Virus record (IMG/VR): IMGVR_UViG_3300021090_000093
Span: 1 to 27,031 of that record
Origin: a virus
DNA length: 27,031 bases
Reading direction: 5' to 3' (one strand)
The position numbers and the translations under genes were made by a program. A model generated the notes under the pieces. It was not told the DNA's origin. It saw only the letters and a list, made by a program, of their open reading frames with translations, and did no database searches. The first letter of the stretch is position 1. Each line of letters starts with the position of its first letter. Positions 7,526 through 15,230 of the stretch are shown piece by piece.

Positions 7526-8662
7526 TTGGGATTATTTGGTAAATTGAAAAAGGGTATAAGTAGAGTTGTTAAAAAAGTAGGAAAAACAGCAAGCAAAGTA
7601 GCTAAAGTTGCTGGCAAACCTCTTCTATTAGCTGCTGGGGGTCTTCCTGCTATTACGACAGCGTTGAATGTGCTTCAACCTAAACAAGCATTAGGGAACG
7701 TGTTGGGGGGAAAAAGTGGAGTAGCAAATATCTGGGATAAAGCACAACAGGCTACTCGAATTGGAACTGCTCTTGCTGTTGGTGGCGCTGCTGGTGTCGG
7801 ACCTTTAGCTGGGGGTGGAACAACTGCTGGTGTAGGTGGTCTAACTGGACTTGCTGGAAAAATGCTTCCAGGAATGTCCGGCGGGAGTGGTGGTGGGACT
7901 AGTCTAGGTGATCTCGCTGGAATATATGGAGCCTATCAAGGCTACAAAGGTTCTGAAGCTGCTCAAGAAGATATTAGTCGTTATGAAGGCTCTGTGGAAT
8001 CCAATATTAAACGCCAAGAAGAATTGGCTGGTCTAGACCCTGCGGTAGCTGCCCGAATGAAACACGAAGCCTCACAAGAACTACGTGGTGCTCAAGCTGA
8101 ACGAGGGATTTTTGAAAGTGGCGTAGCAGCAAAGCAGGAAGCTGAACTGATGCCGCAGATTGAACAGCAACAGAAGGCGTGGCAACTTCAGCAATTGGCT
8201 GGAATCTCTGGACAATATTCTCCGTTGATGGAATCTGCTGGACGAAGGGCTGGTACCTATCAAGACATGGCTGGAGGATTTGGGCAAGCCTTAGCGGGTT
8301 CTGGTGGGGGAGGTGGGGGTGGCGGATTTGATCTTGCTGGCCTTGCTGGACAAGCATGGGGTGGAATTAAAGGCTTGTTTGGTGGAGGAGATCAGGGCTA
8401 TGATCTTGGTGATGTGAGTGGCGGAACAACCATGACTGGCGGGCTAAGCGGCATTGATTATTCCAACTTACTCCCAAAAGCTAAACCCACCATGAAAGGT
8501 GGGAACCTTGCTGGTAGACAATATCAAACAAGTTTATGGGATACAGCCTACGGTTCTCAATCTGGAGAAGAAGGACAAACAAAGTATGCTCAAAGTGTTG
8601 CTGAATCTGGAGCACCAGGAAGTATGGACTGGCTCAAACAACAAGGATATGAGGTAGATTAA
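7526..8662 (+). CDS. Internal virion (DNA ejection) protein, T7 gp14-like
   Basis: This 378-residue protein starts with TTG 7526 directly after the previous TAA; AAGGA lies 11 bases upstream. The N-terminus is a strongly basic amphipathic helix (LKKGISRVVKKVGKTASKV), followed by Gly-rich hydrophobic segments (about residues 30-130) able to enter a membrane. Next is an acidic helical region (VESNIKRQEELAGLDPAVAA, AAKQEAELMPQIEQQQKAW), then a Gly-rich loop (SGGGGGGGGFDLAGLAG) and a polar tail. This fits ejection proteins that leave the capsid with DNA and line a channel through the outer membrane. Gene order (gp13-like, this, two large helical proteins) supports gp14 equivalence; sequence homology cannot be confirmed by eye. 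Confidence 0.68.
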   Translation: MGLFGKLKKGISRVVKKVGKTASKVAKVAGKPLLLAAGGLPAITTALNVLQPKQALGNVLGGKSGVANIWDKAQQATRIGTALAVGGAAGVGPLAGGGTTAGVGGLTGLAGKMLPGMSGGSGGGTSLGDLAGIYGAYQGYKGSEAAQEDISRYEGSVESNIKRQEELAGLDPAVAARMKHEASQELRGAQAERGIFESGVAAKQEAELMPQIEQQQKAWQLQQLAGISGQYSPLMESAGRRAGTYQDMAGGFGQALAGSGGGGGGGGFDLAGLAGQAWGGIKGLFGGGDQGYDLGDVSGGTTMTGGLSGIDYSNLLPKAKPTMKGGNLAGRQYQTSLWDTAYGSQSGEEGQTKYAQSVAESGAPGSMDWLKQQGYEVD

Positions 8663-8663
8663 T

Positions 8664-9725
8664 ATGGCATCACCCTTCTTAGCACAACTCGCTCTTGGCT
8701 ATGCTCAACAGACTAATGCTAACCGAACCAGGGAATCTGACAGGCTTCGAGAAGAAGCTGCATCTCGAAAGAAAATGGATATGGATTTAGAGTATCAATC
8801 TAAACTCCAAGATCTTGCATTTGAAAAACTCCATCAACAGCAACAAGAGACAGTAGGAAGACAAGTTCAAGAAGCAGAAATTCGCCATCGCTTTTATCAA
8901 ACTACTGCGGATACTTCAACAGATCCTCGTGAAAAGGCACTCGCACAGAAACGTGCTGATCTCTATAAAAATGCTGGTGGAGTTGATCCTGCTATTATTG
9001 AGCAATATGCGATGGCAGTCTCGCCTATAAAACCAGAAAAGGAAACAGTTGCAGAGAAAGAATTTGCTCGTAAACAACGAAATGAAGAAGTGCTCAGTCA
9101 AAACTATGCAAAATTAAATGCAGCAATTTCTGATCCCAAAGTGCTGGAACAACTTCAAACAAAACCTCAAGCGAAAGCCTCTCTTCTTCTTGCCTTGAAG
9201 TCTGGTGTTGATAAAGATTTTCACAAGGATATTGAAGACACTTTGAATGCTTTTCTTCCTTCTCCAGATGAGAAGAAACTTCCTGCTCTCTTTCAAACAA
9301 CGGCTGAAAGTTACCGAAGAAAAACAAAAGAATATCTTGACAGAACCACAGGAAAGAAAGCAGTTGCACCAGAAGAACTTGAATCGCTCCAATTAGAAAT
9401 TAATGGTATGGCTCAAGGTTTGAATCAGCTTGCAGAGAATATTGGTTCACCACTTCGGTATGCGTTCTTTGAAGACACAGACAATGATCCAACAACTCCC
9501 GCTGTAGCAATTAGCGCAGAGAAGAAAGATCTCTTGGAACAAACTCGCTATGTAGGAACAGAAACAGGAGCACGAGGAAGAGGCGAAACACAAGAAACTG
9601 CTCCATCTTCTATGACCTATCGTGAACGAAAAGCGCAGTTAACTCAAATACCAGGGATTACCCCCCAACAAATTGCTACTCAATTGACTAAAGACATCGC
9701 TGACGGAAAGGTACAAAGACCCTAA
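8664..9725 (+). CDS. Internal virion protein, T7 gp15-like by position
   Basis: The 353-residue product is almost wholly helical and charged. Examples are RESDRLREEAASRKKMDMDL, the Gln-rich LHQQQQETVGRQVQEAEIRH, and a middle region KPEKETVAEKEFARKQRNEE. There is no signal peptide, membrane span or enzymatic motif. Long helical proteins between the gp14-like and the largest ejection protein occupy the place of T7 gp15. I infer an ejection or internal core role from position and composition only. The length is about half of T7 gp15 (747 residues). It starts one base after the upstream stop. Confidence 0.6.
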   Translation: MASPFLAQLALGYAQQTNANRTRESDRLREEAASRKKMDMDLEYQSKLQDLAFEKLHQQQQETVGRQVQEAEIRHRFYQTTADTSTDPREKALAQKRADLYKNAGGVDPAIIEQYAMAVSPIKPEKETVAEKEFARKQRNEEVLSQNYAKLNAAISDPKVLEQLQTKPQAKASLLLALKSGVDKDFHKDIEDTLNAFLPSPDEKKLPALFQTTAESYRRKTKEYLDRTTGKKAVAPEELESLQLEINGMAQGLNQLAENIGSPLRYAFFEDTDNDPTTPAVAISAEKKDLLEQTRYVGTETGARGRGETQETAPSSMTYRERKAQLTQIPGITPQQIATQLTKDIADGKVQRP

Positions 9726-12649
9726 TGCCTTTAGATCTTAATGATCCAATTGACAAACTTGTTGCTCAACAAACTGAAGTAGATGAAGTAGATCGTCTTG
9801 TGCAAGCACAGCTGGCTCATGCCTCGCAAACAGATAGTGTTGATGCTCTCGTTCAAGAAAAACTCAAAGAACAAGACACAGCCACTCTTTCGACTCAAAA
9901 AGGTCTCCCTATTCCCCTCTCTCAAGAATTAGCAACTCGACAATTCTTTAAAGACTATGACAAGGCGATGGACCCTATCGAGTTTGCGAAGGCTGCTTAT
10001 GTGTGGGGAAAAGATGTTATCCAACATGATGTAGAGACGCTAAAAAATATGGGCGAAACTGGTATGTGGGACCCTTCTTCTATTCTTGGTAAACCATTAC
10101 CTGAAGATCCCAAGATTCAAGCAGCCATCAGAACGGGCAATGTTTCGATGGCTCTTGCTGACTTTGCTCTTGTCGGATCTCTCTCAACGCTTCTCAAACA
10201 AGCAGGGCCTCTTCTTGGAAAGAAAGCAGCCTCCTTATTTAAGCGAACAGTGCCTTCTCCAAGGGTTCCCGACCCAGGTATTGTGGCTAAAGAAGCCACC
10301 ACAGCCGGAGCTATTTCTGAAGTTGGCAAGACCGATCCCATCGAAGCACATATTGAACAGCTTCAATTTGAATTTCAACGCTACCATGATTTAGATTCTA
10401 CTGCGACAGCAAAGTACCGTGCTAGTCAGAAAGCCGCCATTGCTCAACAGGCACAACGTCAAGCTGCTGGAGAACCTCCTGTCTATCCTGGAGAATCGTA
10501 CAACCAAGCCTATACCCAGTTTCAACCGACGGCAATGGAAACAGATCTCTTTGGAGCTTTTGAATCAAAGATCCCAACAACCTCATCTCCTTCTCCAGCC
10601 ATTCAGATTGCTACAGAATTAGAAACTGATTTGGCATTGTCAAAGAGTATGAGTGAAATTCGCAAAGCCAATATTGGTGCTATGCGCGGAATTGAACGGA
10701 AGAGTATGACCACAGTTATTACTGCGCTATCTGATGCTTCTAATCCTGTAGGGAGACAAATTGCTACGGCCTTCGTGAAGTATTCTGATCTTCCTGCCAT
10801 ACGTGCTGCTGGCCAAGTGCGGAATATTGAACCAAGTTGGAATGCTCTCAATCGAAAAGAACGAGATCATGTGATTGATTGGCTCAACGACCAGTGGTTT
10901 AAAGGAGAGTCTGGGGCAGTTTCTTTTGTGAGAAATGTTGCTCATCTCTCACCAAAGACTCAAGCAGTTGCAGAACTTATTGCCAAAGAAACAGCAATTA
11001 CAACTGAAGCAGGACGAGTAAGCGGCGCTCATGTGTCAACTAATCCAAGACCGTTCTGGTCTCAGCATCTCATTGATCCTACAAAGGCTGCCAGCAATCC
11101 AAAAATGCTCTCCTATCTTGTGAAGACAGGACAAGCCCCAGACATGGTGACAGCACAGAAGTTTATTGATCAATGGGCACGTAAGTATGCAGACAGAGAA
11201 TTTGCTGGATTTGAACGAGCCAGAACCTTCTATGTGGGTTCAGCGAAAGATCTCCGGGAGTTGGGTTTTGACACAGACCTCTCAGCACTCCAACAATACT
11301 TTGAAGGCAGTCATCGTCGTATAGAAGGTCTTGTTCAGTTTGGGAAGAACGAAGTCCAAGGCTTTGTGAAGATGCATGATGAGTTAGCAAAGACACATCC
11401 TCACGAAGCATCTATCGCAAACATGGCTTTTAATCGCATTACCAATAGAGAACCCGTTGATGAGACAGCACGGAAAGTCATTCAAGGTTTAACCACGTAT
11501 GGAGTCCTTCGATTCTTAGGTCTAGCACAAATTGCTCAGTTTCTTTCTATTCCTTCTGTTGTCGCACGAGTGGGGTTTCGTAAGGGACTCATGGGAATCA
11601 CTGAGGGGTTTCAAGCACTCATCAACAAGTCTGGATCGCAGTATGATTTAGCAGCAAGAAGTGCTAGTCTTATTCATAGTGTCCAAAAAGATCTTCATGC
11701 GGCCTATCAAGCGAATAAGACAACTGAGTGGTATTTGAAGGTCGGAGGGATTAATGTTGCGGATGGCATTACTCGGTTAATGGCTACTCATGCTGGAAAA
11801 TATTATGTCTCAGAAGTCACTACGGGTTTACTTGCCAATCCTGGAAATAAGAAACTTCTACGGGCAGCAAAAGAATTATTTATTGACGTGGAGCAATTAG
11901 CAAAAAACAAAGGACTCACCAATGAGCAATATCTTCATGCGATTAAGAGATATAGTGATGGGTCAGTGGGTAGAACCAGGACCATTGATATGCCAATTAT
12001 GTGGAGTCATCCATTATTGGGAACCCAAACCCTCTTTAGAAAATTTGCTATATTTCAGACAAGCTTTATGTACAAGCACATCTACAAAGAAGCGGCGTTA
12101 GGCAACTTTAGACCTATTGCAACCTACACAGCGTTTGGCCTTCCTTTAGGCGAGGCTTATTTGAACGCTCGCGCAAAATTAAAGGGTAAACAACGGCCGG
12201 GCGGTTCATGGGAAGATATTGCAAAACAGGTAGGAAAAGGAAGGGTCCCAGAAGAAATTGGAACAAGACTTGTCGACGATCTTTCAGCGATTTCAGCCTT
12301 TGCAATCTTTGGTGATATTATTCTCAGTATGTCGTATGGAGAACAGAGGACAGAAGAAACAATTCTTGGTGCTCCATTAACTGCTATTTCTAAAGCAACC
12401 TCTGCATTAATAGATAGTTTAACAACAATTAAAACAGGGGTGATTGAAGGATTACAAGAAAAAACAGGAAAGAGAATGAAGAAAACTATTGGACAAAGTG
12501 TGGCTTTAGACAATCACAAACGCCTCATCAAGACAGTTATCAAACACCTTGAAGGAGTTCCTTATATTGGGCAACCATTAACAGCTTGGGTCCTGAAAGG
12601 TACATACCCTGAAGATGTGAAAGAAGGACAAAAGATATGGCGAAGATAA
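9725..12649 (+). CDS. Large internal virion protein, T7 gp16-like by position
   Basis: At 974 residues this is the largest gene. The N-terminus carries Asp/Gln-rich repeats (DKLVAQQTEVDEVDRLVQAQ, then DSVDALVQEKLKEQ). The middle is helical, and the C-terminal third contains hydrophobic stretches, such as GVLRFLGLAQIAQFLSIPSVV and LSAISAFAIFGDIILSMSYG, and the segment HPLLGTQTLFRKFAIFQTSF. That last segment resembles the C-terminal region of large phage ejection or polyvalent proteins. T7 gp16 has an N-terminal lytic transglycosylase; I see no such catalytic motif here, so peptidoglycan cutting must come from another protein or not occur. It overlaps the previous gene by TAATG. The role in genome ejection across the inner membrane is inferred. 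Confidence 0.65.
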   Translation: MPLDLNDPIDKLVAQQTEVDEVDRLVQAQLAHASQTDSVDALVQEKLKEQDTATLSTQKGLPIPLSQELATRQFFKDYDKAMDPIEFAKAAYVWGKDVIQHDVETLKNMGETGMWDPSSILGKPLPEDPKIQAAIRTGNVSMALADFALVGSLSTLLKQAGPLLGKKAASLFKRTVPSPRVPDPGIVAKEATTAGAISEVGKTDPIEAHIEQLQFEFQRYHDLDSTATAKYRASQKAAIAQQAQRQAAGEPPVYPGESYNQAYTQFQPTAMETDLFGAFESKIPTTSSPSPAIQIATELETDLALSKSMSEIRKANIGAMRGIERKSMTTVITALSDASNPVGRQIATAFVKYSDLPAIRAAGQVRNIEPSWNALNRKERDHVIDWLNDQWFKGESGAVSFVRNVAHLSPKTQAVAELIAKETAITTEAGRVSGAHVSTNPRPFWSQHLIDPTKAASNPKMLSYLVKTGQAPDMVTAQKFIDQWARKYADREFAGFERARTFYVGSAKDLRELGFDTDLSALQQYFEGSHRRIEGLVQFGKNEVQGFVKMHDELAKTHPHEASIANMAFNRITNREPVDETARKVIQGLTTYGVLRFLGLAQIAQFLSIPSVVARVGFRKGLMGITEGFQALINKSGSQYDLAARSASLIHSVQKDLHAAYQANKTTEWYLKVGGINVADGITRLMATHAGKYYVSEVTTGLLANPGNKKLLRAAKELFIDVEQLAKNKGLTNEQYLHAIKRYSDGSVGRTRTIDMPIMWSHPLLGTQTLFRKFAIFQTSFMYKHIYKEAALGNFRPIATYTAFGLPLGEAYLNARAKLKGKQRPGGSWEDIAKQVGKGRVPEEIGTRLVDDLSAISAFAIFGDIILSMSYGEQRTEETILGAPLTAISKATSALIDSLTTIKTGVIEGLQEKTGKRMKKTIGQSVALDNHKRLIKTVIKHLEGVPYIGQPLTAWVLKGTYPEDVKEGQKIWRR

Positions 12650-12822
12650 ATTGGGTAGGAAGAATGCTATTTCGAGTAGCCGTCCTTGGCTTTTTAGGAT
12701 GGATATCTTGGTTTCAACTTGTAGAATCAAAGAAAAATAATTGGGAACATATCTCGATGGACAATGAAAGAGTCCAAGATCATAATGCAATTTATGGAGA
12801 GTGCAAAAAACCTATTCTTTAA
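12637..12822 (+). CDS. Small single-span membrane protein
   Basis: The 61-residue product has a basic N-terminus (MAKINWVGR), one hydrophobic helix (about residues 10-26, MLFRVAVLGFLGWISWFQL) and a polar C-terminus (KKNNWEHISMDNERVQDHN). The topology could suit an inner-membrane spanin or a lysis accessory, but it is short and has no long coiled coil. It overlaps the ejection protein gene by 13 bases and is the last gene of the plus-strand block. GAAGGA lies about eight bases upstream of the ATG. Confidence 0.55.
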   Translation: MAKINWVGRMLFRVAVLGFLGWISWFQLVESKKNNWEHISMDNERVQDHNAIYGECKKPIL

Positions 12823-12982
12823 TGTGCTGATTAGGGCAGACCCAGCCTGATGCCAGGAGCTTCCAAGACCATCCATACACCGAAGGGTTTTCTCCAGGCA
12901 AATTAAAAGCCCTTGCTGTACAATACTTACAAACAGTGTAAGGTTTCCGTCCTACAACCCAATTCCAGAATGTTTTCAACAT
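12812..12982 (-). CDS. Small zinc-binding protein, 56 residues
   Basis: I start at ATG 12982, which has a perfect AAGGAGG site eight bases upstream; a longer frame would run into the neighbouring gene. The protein has a CKYC pair near residue 18 and a CPNQH near its end, a CxxC...CxxH layout fit for one zinc ion. Trp and Tyr residues between them (YGWSWKLLASGWVC) suggest a compact fold. It is the last gene of the minus-strand block and overlaps the last plus-strand gene tail-to-tail by 11 bases. Function unknown. Confidence 0.65.
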   Translation of the reverse strand: MLKTFWNWVVGRKPYTVCKYCTARAFNLPGENPSVYGWSWKLLASGWVCPNQHIKE

Positions 12983-12983
12983 G

Positions 12984-13154
12984 TTAAGCCTCCTTCGGAT
13001 CAACACAAGGGCCTGCAATCAAGGGAACTAGCCGACAAGGTGCTGTAGGAGTCGGTGTTTGTTGAAGTGGAGCAATAAAATGACAGCCCACAACCCCCAC
13101 AAAACCTATCGTAAAACCCACACAAAGCCATTTTAAGACACTTTGTTGTGACAT
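12984..13154 (-). CDS. Small proline-rich lipoprotein or membrane protein (o-spanin candidate)
   Basis: This 56-residue frame begins at ATG 13154 and stops next to the ATG of the zinc protein. It has a short polar start with Lys8, a hydrophobic run (about residues 9-23, WLCVGFTIGFVGVVG), then Cys24 in VVGC, a plausible though imperfect lipobox. The downstream part is Pro/Thr-rich (QQTPTPTAPC). Small Pro-rich lipoproteins of this size occur as outer-membrane spanins (Rz1-like). No clear inner-membrane partner is adjacent, so the role is uncertain. Its tail encodes the ribosome site of the next gene (GATCCGAAGGAGGC), which supports coupling. Confidence 0.5.
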   Translation of the reverse strand: MSQQSVLKWLCVGFTIGFVGVVGCHFIAPLQQTPTPTAPCRLVPLIAGPCVDPKEA

Positions 13155-13360
13155 CTGCCCTTTTCCCTACCCTTTCTACAAATTGAAGAGCAATACTTCT
13201 GGACTGGGATTCCTTTGGTCCACGGAAACACAATATACTGCTTAATCCACTTCTTTCCACAAGTCAAACAACCCCTCAAATAAGGCACAACACGAGACTT
13301 CTGTGCTAGTTGAGTGGCTACTTCTACAAACTTCTCTTGATCTTGTGTATCGTAGCTCAT
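13133..13360 (-). CDS. Small zinc-finger-like protein, 75 residues
   Basis: The protein begins MSYDTQDQEKFVEVATQLAQ, a helical segment, and then has CLTC at about residues 31-34 and CSSIC at about 57-61. These can form a four-Cys zinc site separated by a basic strand region (KKWIKQYIVFPWTKG). The end is basic (RKGREKGRCHNK). It may bind nucleic acid, which is inferred only from the zinc site and charge. Its ATG lies one base after the stop of the coiled-coil gene upstream (TAAGATG). Confidence 0.62.
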   Translation of the reverse strand: MSYDTQDQEKFVEVATQLAQKSRVVPYLRGCLTCGKKWIKQYIVFPWTKGIPVQKYCSSICRKGREKGRCHNKVS

Positions 13361-13361
13361 C

Positions 13362-13637
13362 TTATTCTGCCTGTCCTGAGAAGTCTGTGAGTGGGATTAT
13401 TTGTCCTGGTCCTATTAATTGCAATACTTCAGATGTAATTCGTGGAGTCGCTGTGTCGGAAACAACACTAGCTCTCAACTGCTCCTTTTGTCTTTGCACC
13501 ACAGTTTCTAACTGTGCTATCTCTTGTTTTAATTTTTCATTCTCTCGTTCTGCAATATTTAACAACCCTTGCTGTGTGTACACCTCTCGTTGTAGAGCTT
13601 CAATACACAACGCCGGTGTTCCGTATTCTTGCCACAT
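13362..13637 (-). CDS. Coiled-coil protein, 91 residues
   Basis: The central part (ERENEKLKQEIAQLETVVQRQ, about residues 30-50) is a clear heptad coiled coil; the two ends are less regular (MWQEYGTPALCIEALQREVY, QLIGPGQIIPLTDFSGQAE). There is no membrane span or signal, so it is not a standard inner-membrane spanin. It may act as a dimeric regulator or assembly factor. The start overlaps the deaminase-like gene stop by one base (TAATG), so the two are coupled. Confidence 0.62.
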   Translation of the reverse strand: MWQEYGTPALCIEALQREVYTQQGLLNIAERENEKLKQEIAQLETVVQRQKEQLRASVVSDTATPRITSEVLQLIGPGQIIPLTDFSGQAE

Positions 13638-14035
13638 TAGAACACAACCTCCTTATATTCTGAACTAAGAACTCTTCCGCGTTCTTTAATTAGCACAGTA
13701 AGATCATAAGACCCAGTTGTATAGCACACGCTTCGCACTCCCAACTCCCTTAAAACCCTAACACATGTAGGACATGGGTTGCAATTTCCGACCTGACCAA
13801 GAGAGTTAACCCGAAATAGATAAATGGTAGCAGAAGACAAATCCCTGTCACCAATTCCAAGACAACAATCCAACTCCGCATGGAGGAACCATTTGTACTT
13901 GGGATGGGTTTTTCCAACTTTGTTATGTCCAACATTGAGTACCTGTCCTTTACTCACTAAGACCGAACCAATCTTAATTCGATGATCTGACTTCCAAGCC
14001 ATCTTTTCTGCTAGGCGAAAATATTTAGTCTGCAT
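13637..14035 (-). CDS. dCMP deaminase-like zinc deaminase
   Basis: This 132-residue protein carries the zinc deaminase signature: His52-Ala-Glu54 (HAELD) and Pro87-Cys88-Pro-Thr-Cys91 (PCPTC). His and both Cys would bind zinc and Glu54 would act as proton shuttle. The lead-in KIGSVLVSKGQVLNVGHNKVG is typical of the family. Phage members usually convert dCMP to dUMP, the substrate for thymidylate synthase, and a ThyX gene lies about 0.5 kb upstream in the same operon, so I favour that role. A substrate other than dCMP (a free base, or an RNA or DNA cytosine) is not excluded. The length fits small phage deaminases. Confidence 0.82.
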   Translation of the reverse strand: MQTKYFRLAEKMAWKSDHRIKIGSVLVSKGQVLNVGHNKVGKTHPKYKWFLHAELDCCLGIGDRDLSSATIYLFRVNSLGQVGNCNPCPTCVRVLRELGVRSVCYTTGSYDLTVLIKERGRVLSSEYKEVVF

Positions 14036-14159
14036 TGTATGTCCATGTAAGGATACTTATAAATTCTTCTGTTTGTATATTATGTCGTTGTTGAAATGCT
14101 CGGACTTCTTCATCACTATTCCAGAAGACTAAAAGAAATTCAACATAAGAAGTTTTCAT
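14025..14159 (-). CDS. Small acidic protein, 44 residues
   Basis: I choose ATG 14159, which shares ATGA with the stop of the tiny gene upstream; the product is MKTSYVEFLLVFWNSDEEVR through FISILTWTYNAD. The alternative ATG 14204 would add 15 residues (MDSGTHSCNSCLVLG) and has GGAA as a weak ribosome site. The protein seems to have a short beta-alpha-beta pattern (YVEFLLVFW; DEEVRAFQQRH; FISILTWTY). It is unrecognised. It overlaps the deaminase-like gene by 11 bases. Confidence 0.45.
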   Translation of the reverse strand: MKTSYVEFLLVFWNSDEEVRAFQQRHNIQTEEFISILTWTYNAD

Positions 14160-14215
14160 ACCCAGCACCAAGCAAGAATTACAAGAATGAGTGCCAGAAT
14201 CCATAGAGTTTCCAT
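14156..14215 (-). CDS. Tiny hydrophobic peptide, 19 residues
   Basis: A 20-codon frame starts at ATG 14215, whose A is the last base of the preceding TAA (TAATG), and ends in a TGA that shares ATGA with the next gene. The peptide METLWILALILVILAWCWV is a single hydrophobic helix long enough to span a membrane. The precise fit of both overlaps matches the coupling style of the operon and is the main evidence. It could be a membrane micro-protein or a coupling leader; chance cannot be excluded. Confidence 0.35.
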   Translation of the reverse strand: METLWILALILVILAWCWV

Positions 14216-14580
14216 TAGAAAGGCAACTCCTCACCGTGACCTTGTTTAGCAGCGAGTACCGTATGAAGATACCCTTGAACATTAAATAACATAGCACAGA
14301 GATCTTCTTCAATATTCGCACAGGCTTGAGGATCTCTTACTACCCAACCGCGATGGCGCATCCAGACATGATGAAAATGTCTCCACAACCCTTTGAGATA
14401 GACTGTTAATGGAATTCCTTTTTGCCAATTATCTGAACTTCGCAGATTCCCATCTGCTTGCTTCCGATGACTGTGCATATATTCACCAAAGCGTTCAATG
14501 ACTAACGGACTCAAAAATCCTTCATAGTCTGGCCTGTCTTCATCATTATTCCGAGTTGCGCCTGTCTCAAATGTCCTCAT
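14215..14580 (-). CDS. dATP/dGTP diphosphohydrolase N-terminal-domain protein
   Basis: The segment DYEGFLSPLVIERFGEYMHS near residues 18-37, then DGNLRSSDNWQKGIPLTVYL and GLWRHFHHVW, matches a phage family annotated as dATP/dGTP diphosphohydrolase N-terminal domain, which I associate with PF18909; the name comes from memory. His/Glu/Asp residues in the helices could hold metal. Such proteins are linked to MazG-like nucleotide diphosphohydrolases, including MazZ of 2-aminoadenine phages. Here only the one domain (121 residues) is present, so whether it is active is unclear. It overlaps ThyX by ATGA and belongs to the nucleotide block. Confidence 0.7.
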   Translation of the reverse strand: MRTFETGATRNNDEDRPDYEGFLSPLVIERFGEYMHSHRKQADGNLRSSDNWQKGIPLTVYLKGLWRHFHHVWMRHRGWVVRDPQACANIEEDLCAMLFNVQGYLHTVLAAKQGHGEELPF

Positions 14581-15230
14581 CGTGGTAGCCTCATGTTGTC
14601 TATCTGTCTTGATTCTGGCACAATATCATCATAAAGTAAAGGGATTTTTTCTTGAAATTCTTTCAACAAAGGAATCGTCACTTGTTTCATTTGTGGATGA
14701 GCTTCAATCGAAGTTCTCATCAAGAAAAAGTGTCTCCAGTTTCTTAAATTGTAGGTCACAATCAAACGAGAAGCAAGAGCATTTGGCAGCACAGAGCGTG
14801 CGATTTGTGGACTACAACCTCCAGCTAGCATAGCACGATATTGTGACTCTGCTTCACCGACCGCAGCTTTCCAACATAACACATTAGATGTATCAAGAAC
14901 AGGCTGAATAAATTCTGCTGGTCGTTTCTTTTCATAATTGACAAACCGAGTGCTCTCTTGTGTGTATGCTCCAATGCGATGCCGTACCCATTCGTGAGTC
15001 ACTCCTCGATCTACGACAGCATCAACAGTTATAGAGCAATGCTCGGTAATACTCCAATCACCGTGCAACAAAACGATTGCTTGAATAAACCGTTCCCAAG
15101 AAGTGTCAGTTTGTGAATCTTCTGAACGATGAGATACTCGGCCTATCCATTCAACCTTTTGTAATAGAGCAATTCCCTGTTCTCTCGTTTGAAGTTGGAG
15201 CATTTTTGCATACGGATCTACAATCTTCAT
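14577..15230 (-). CDS. thyX: FAD-dependent thymidylate synthase ThyX
   Basis: This 217-residue protein makes dTMP from dUMP using FAD and methylene-tetrahydrofolate. The ThyX motif RHR-x7-S is intact: RHRIGAYTQESTR, with Arg83-His-Arg85 and Ser93. Upstream, LHGDWSITEHCSITVDAVVD fits the dUMP and FAD-binding lead-in, and LIVTYNLRNWRHFFLMRTS fits the C-terminal part. A slightly unusual feature is IEAHPQMKQ in place of the common DPHAQWEIR-like end. The gene overlaps neighbours on both sides by ATGA. It works with the dCMP deaminase-like gene downstream to convert dCMP to dTMP. Confidence 0.93.
   Translation of the reverse strand: MKIVDPYAKMLQLQTREQGIALLQKVEWIGRVSHRSEDSQTDTSWERFIQAIVLLHGDWSITEHCSITVDAVVDRGVTHEWVRHRIGAYTQESTRFVNYEKKRPAEFIQPVLDTSNVLCWKAAVGEAESQYRAMLAGGCSPQIARSVLPNALASRLIVTYNLRNWRHFFLMRTSIEAHPQMKQVTIPLLKEFQEKIPLLYDDIVPESRQIDNMRLPR

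Noticed and set aside
8007-8357. 116-residue minus-strand frame within the gp14-like gene
   Set aside because: It is the antisense shadow of a well-supported plus-strand gene, with low-complexity Gln/Leu composition.
12800-12850. Bidirectional terminator at the convergence of the two blocks
   Set aside because: The genes overlap here and no GC-rich stem with a T run is visible on either strand.
13000-13260. 86-residue Cys/Ser-rich frame on the minus strand
   Set aside because: It overlaps two better frames (the lipoprotein and the zinc-finger-like gene) that fit the coupling pattern and have plausible motifs.
14215-14580. Evidence for a 2-aminoadenine (Z) genome
   Set aside because: Only a MazZ-associated N-domain is seen; no PurZ-like or DatZ-like gene is present in this window, so the claim would be premature.
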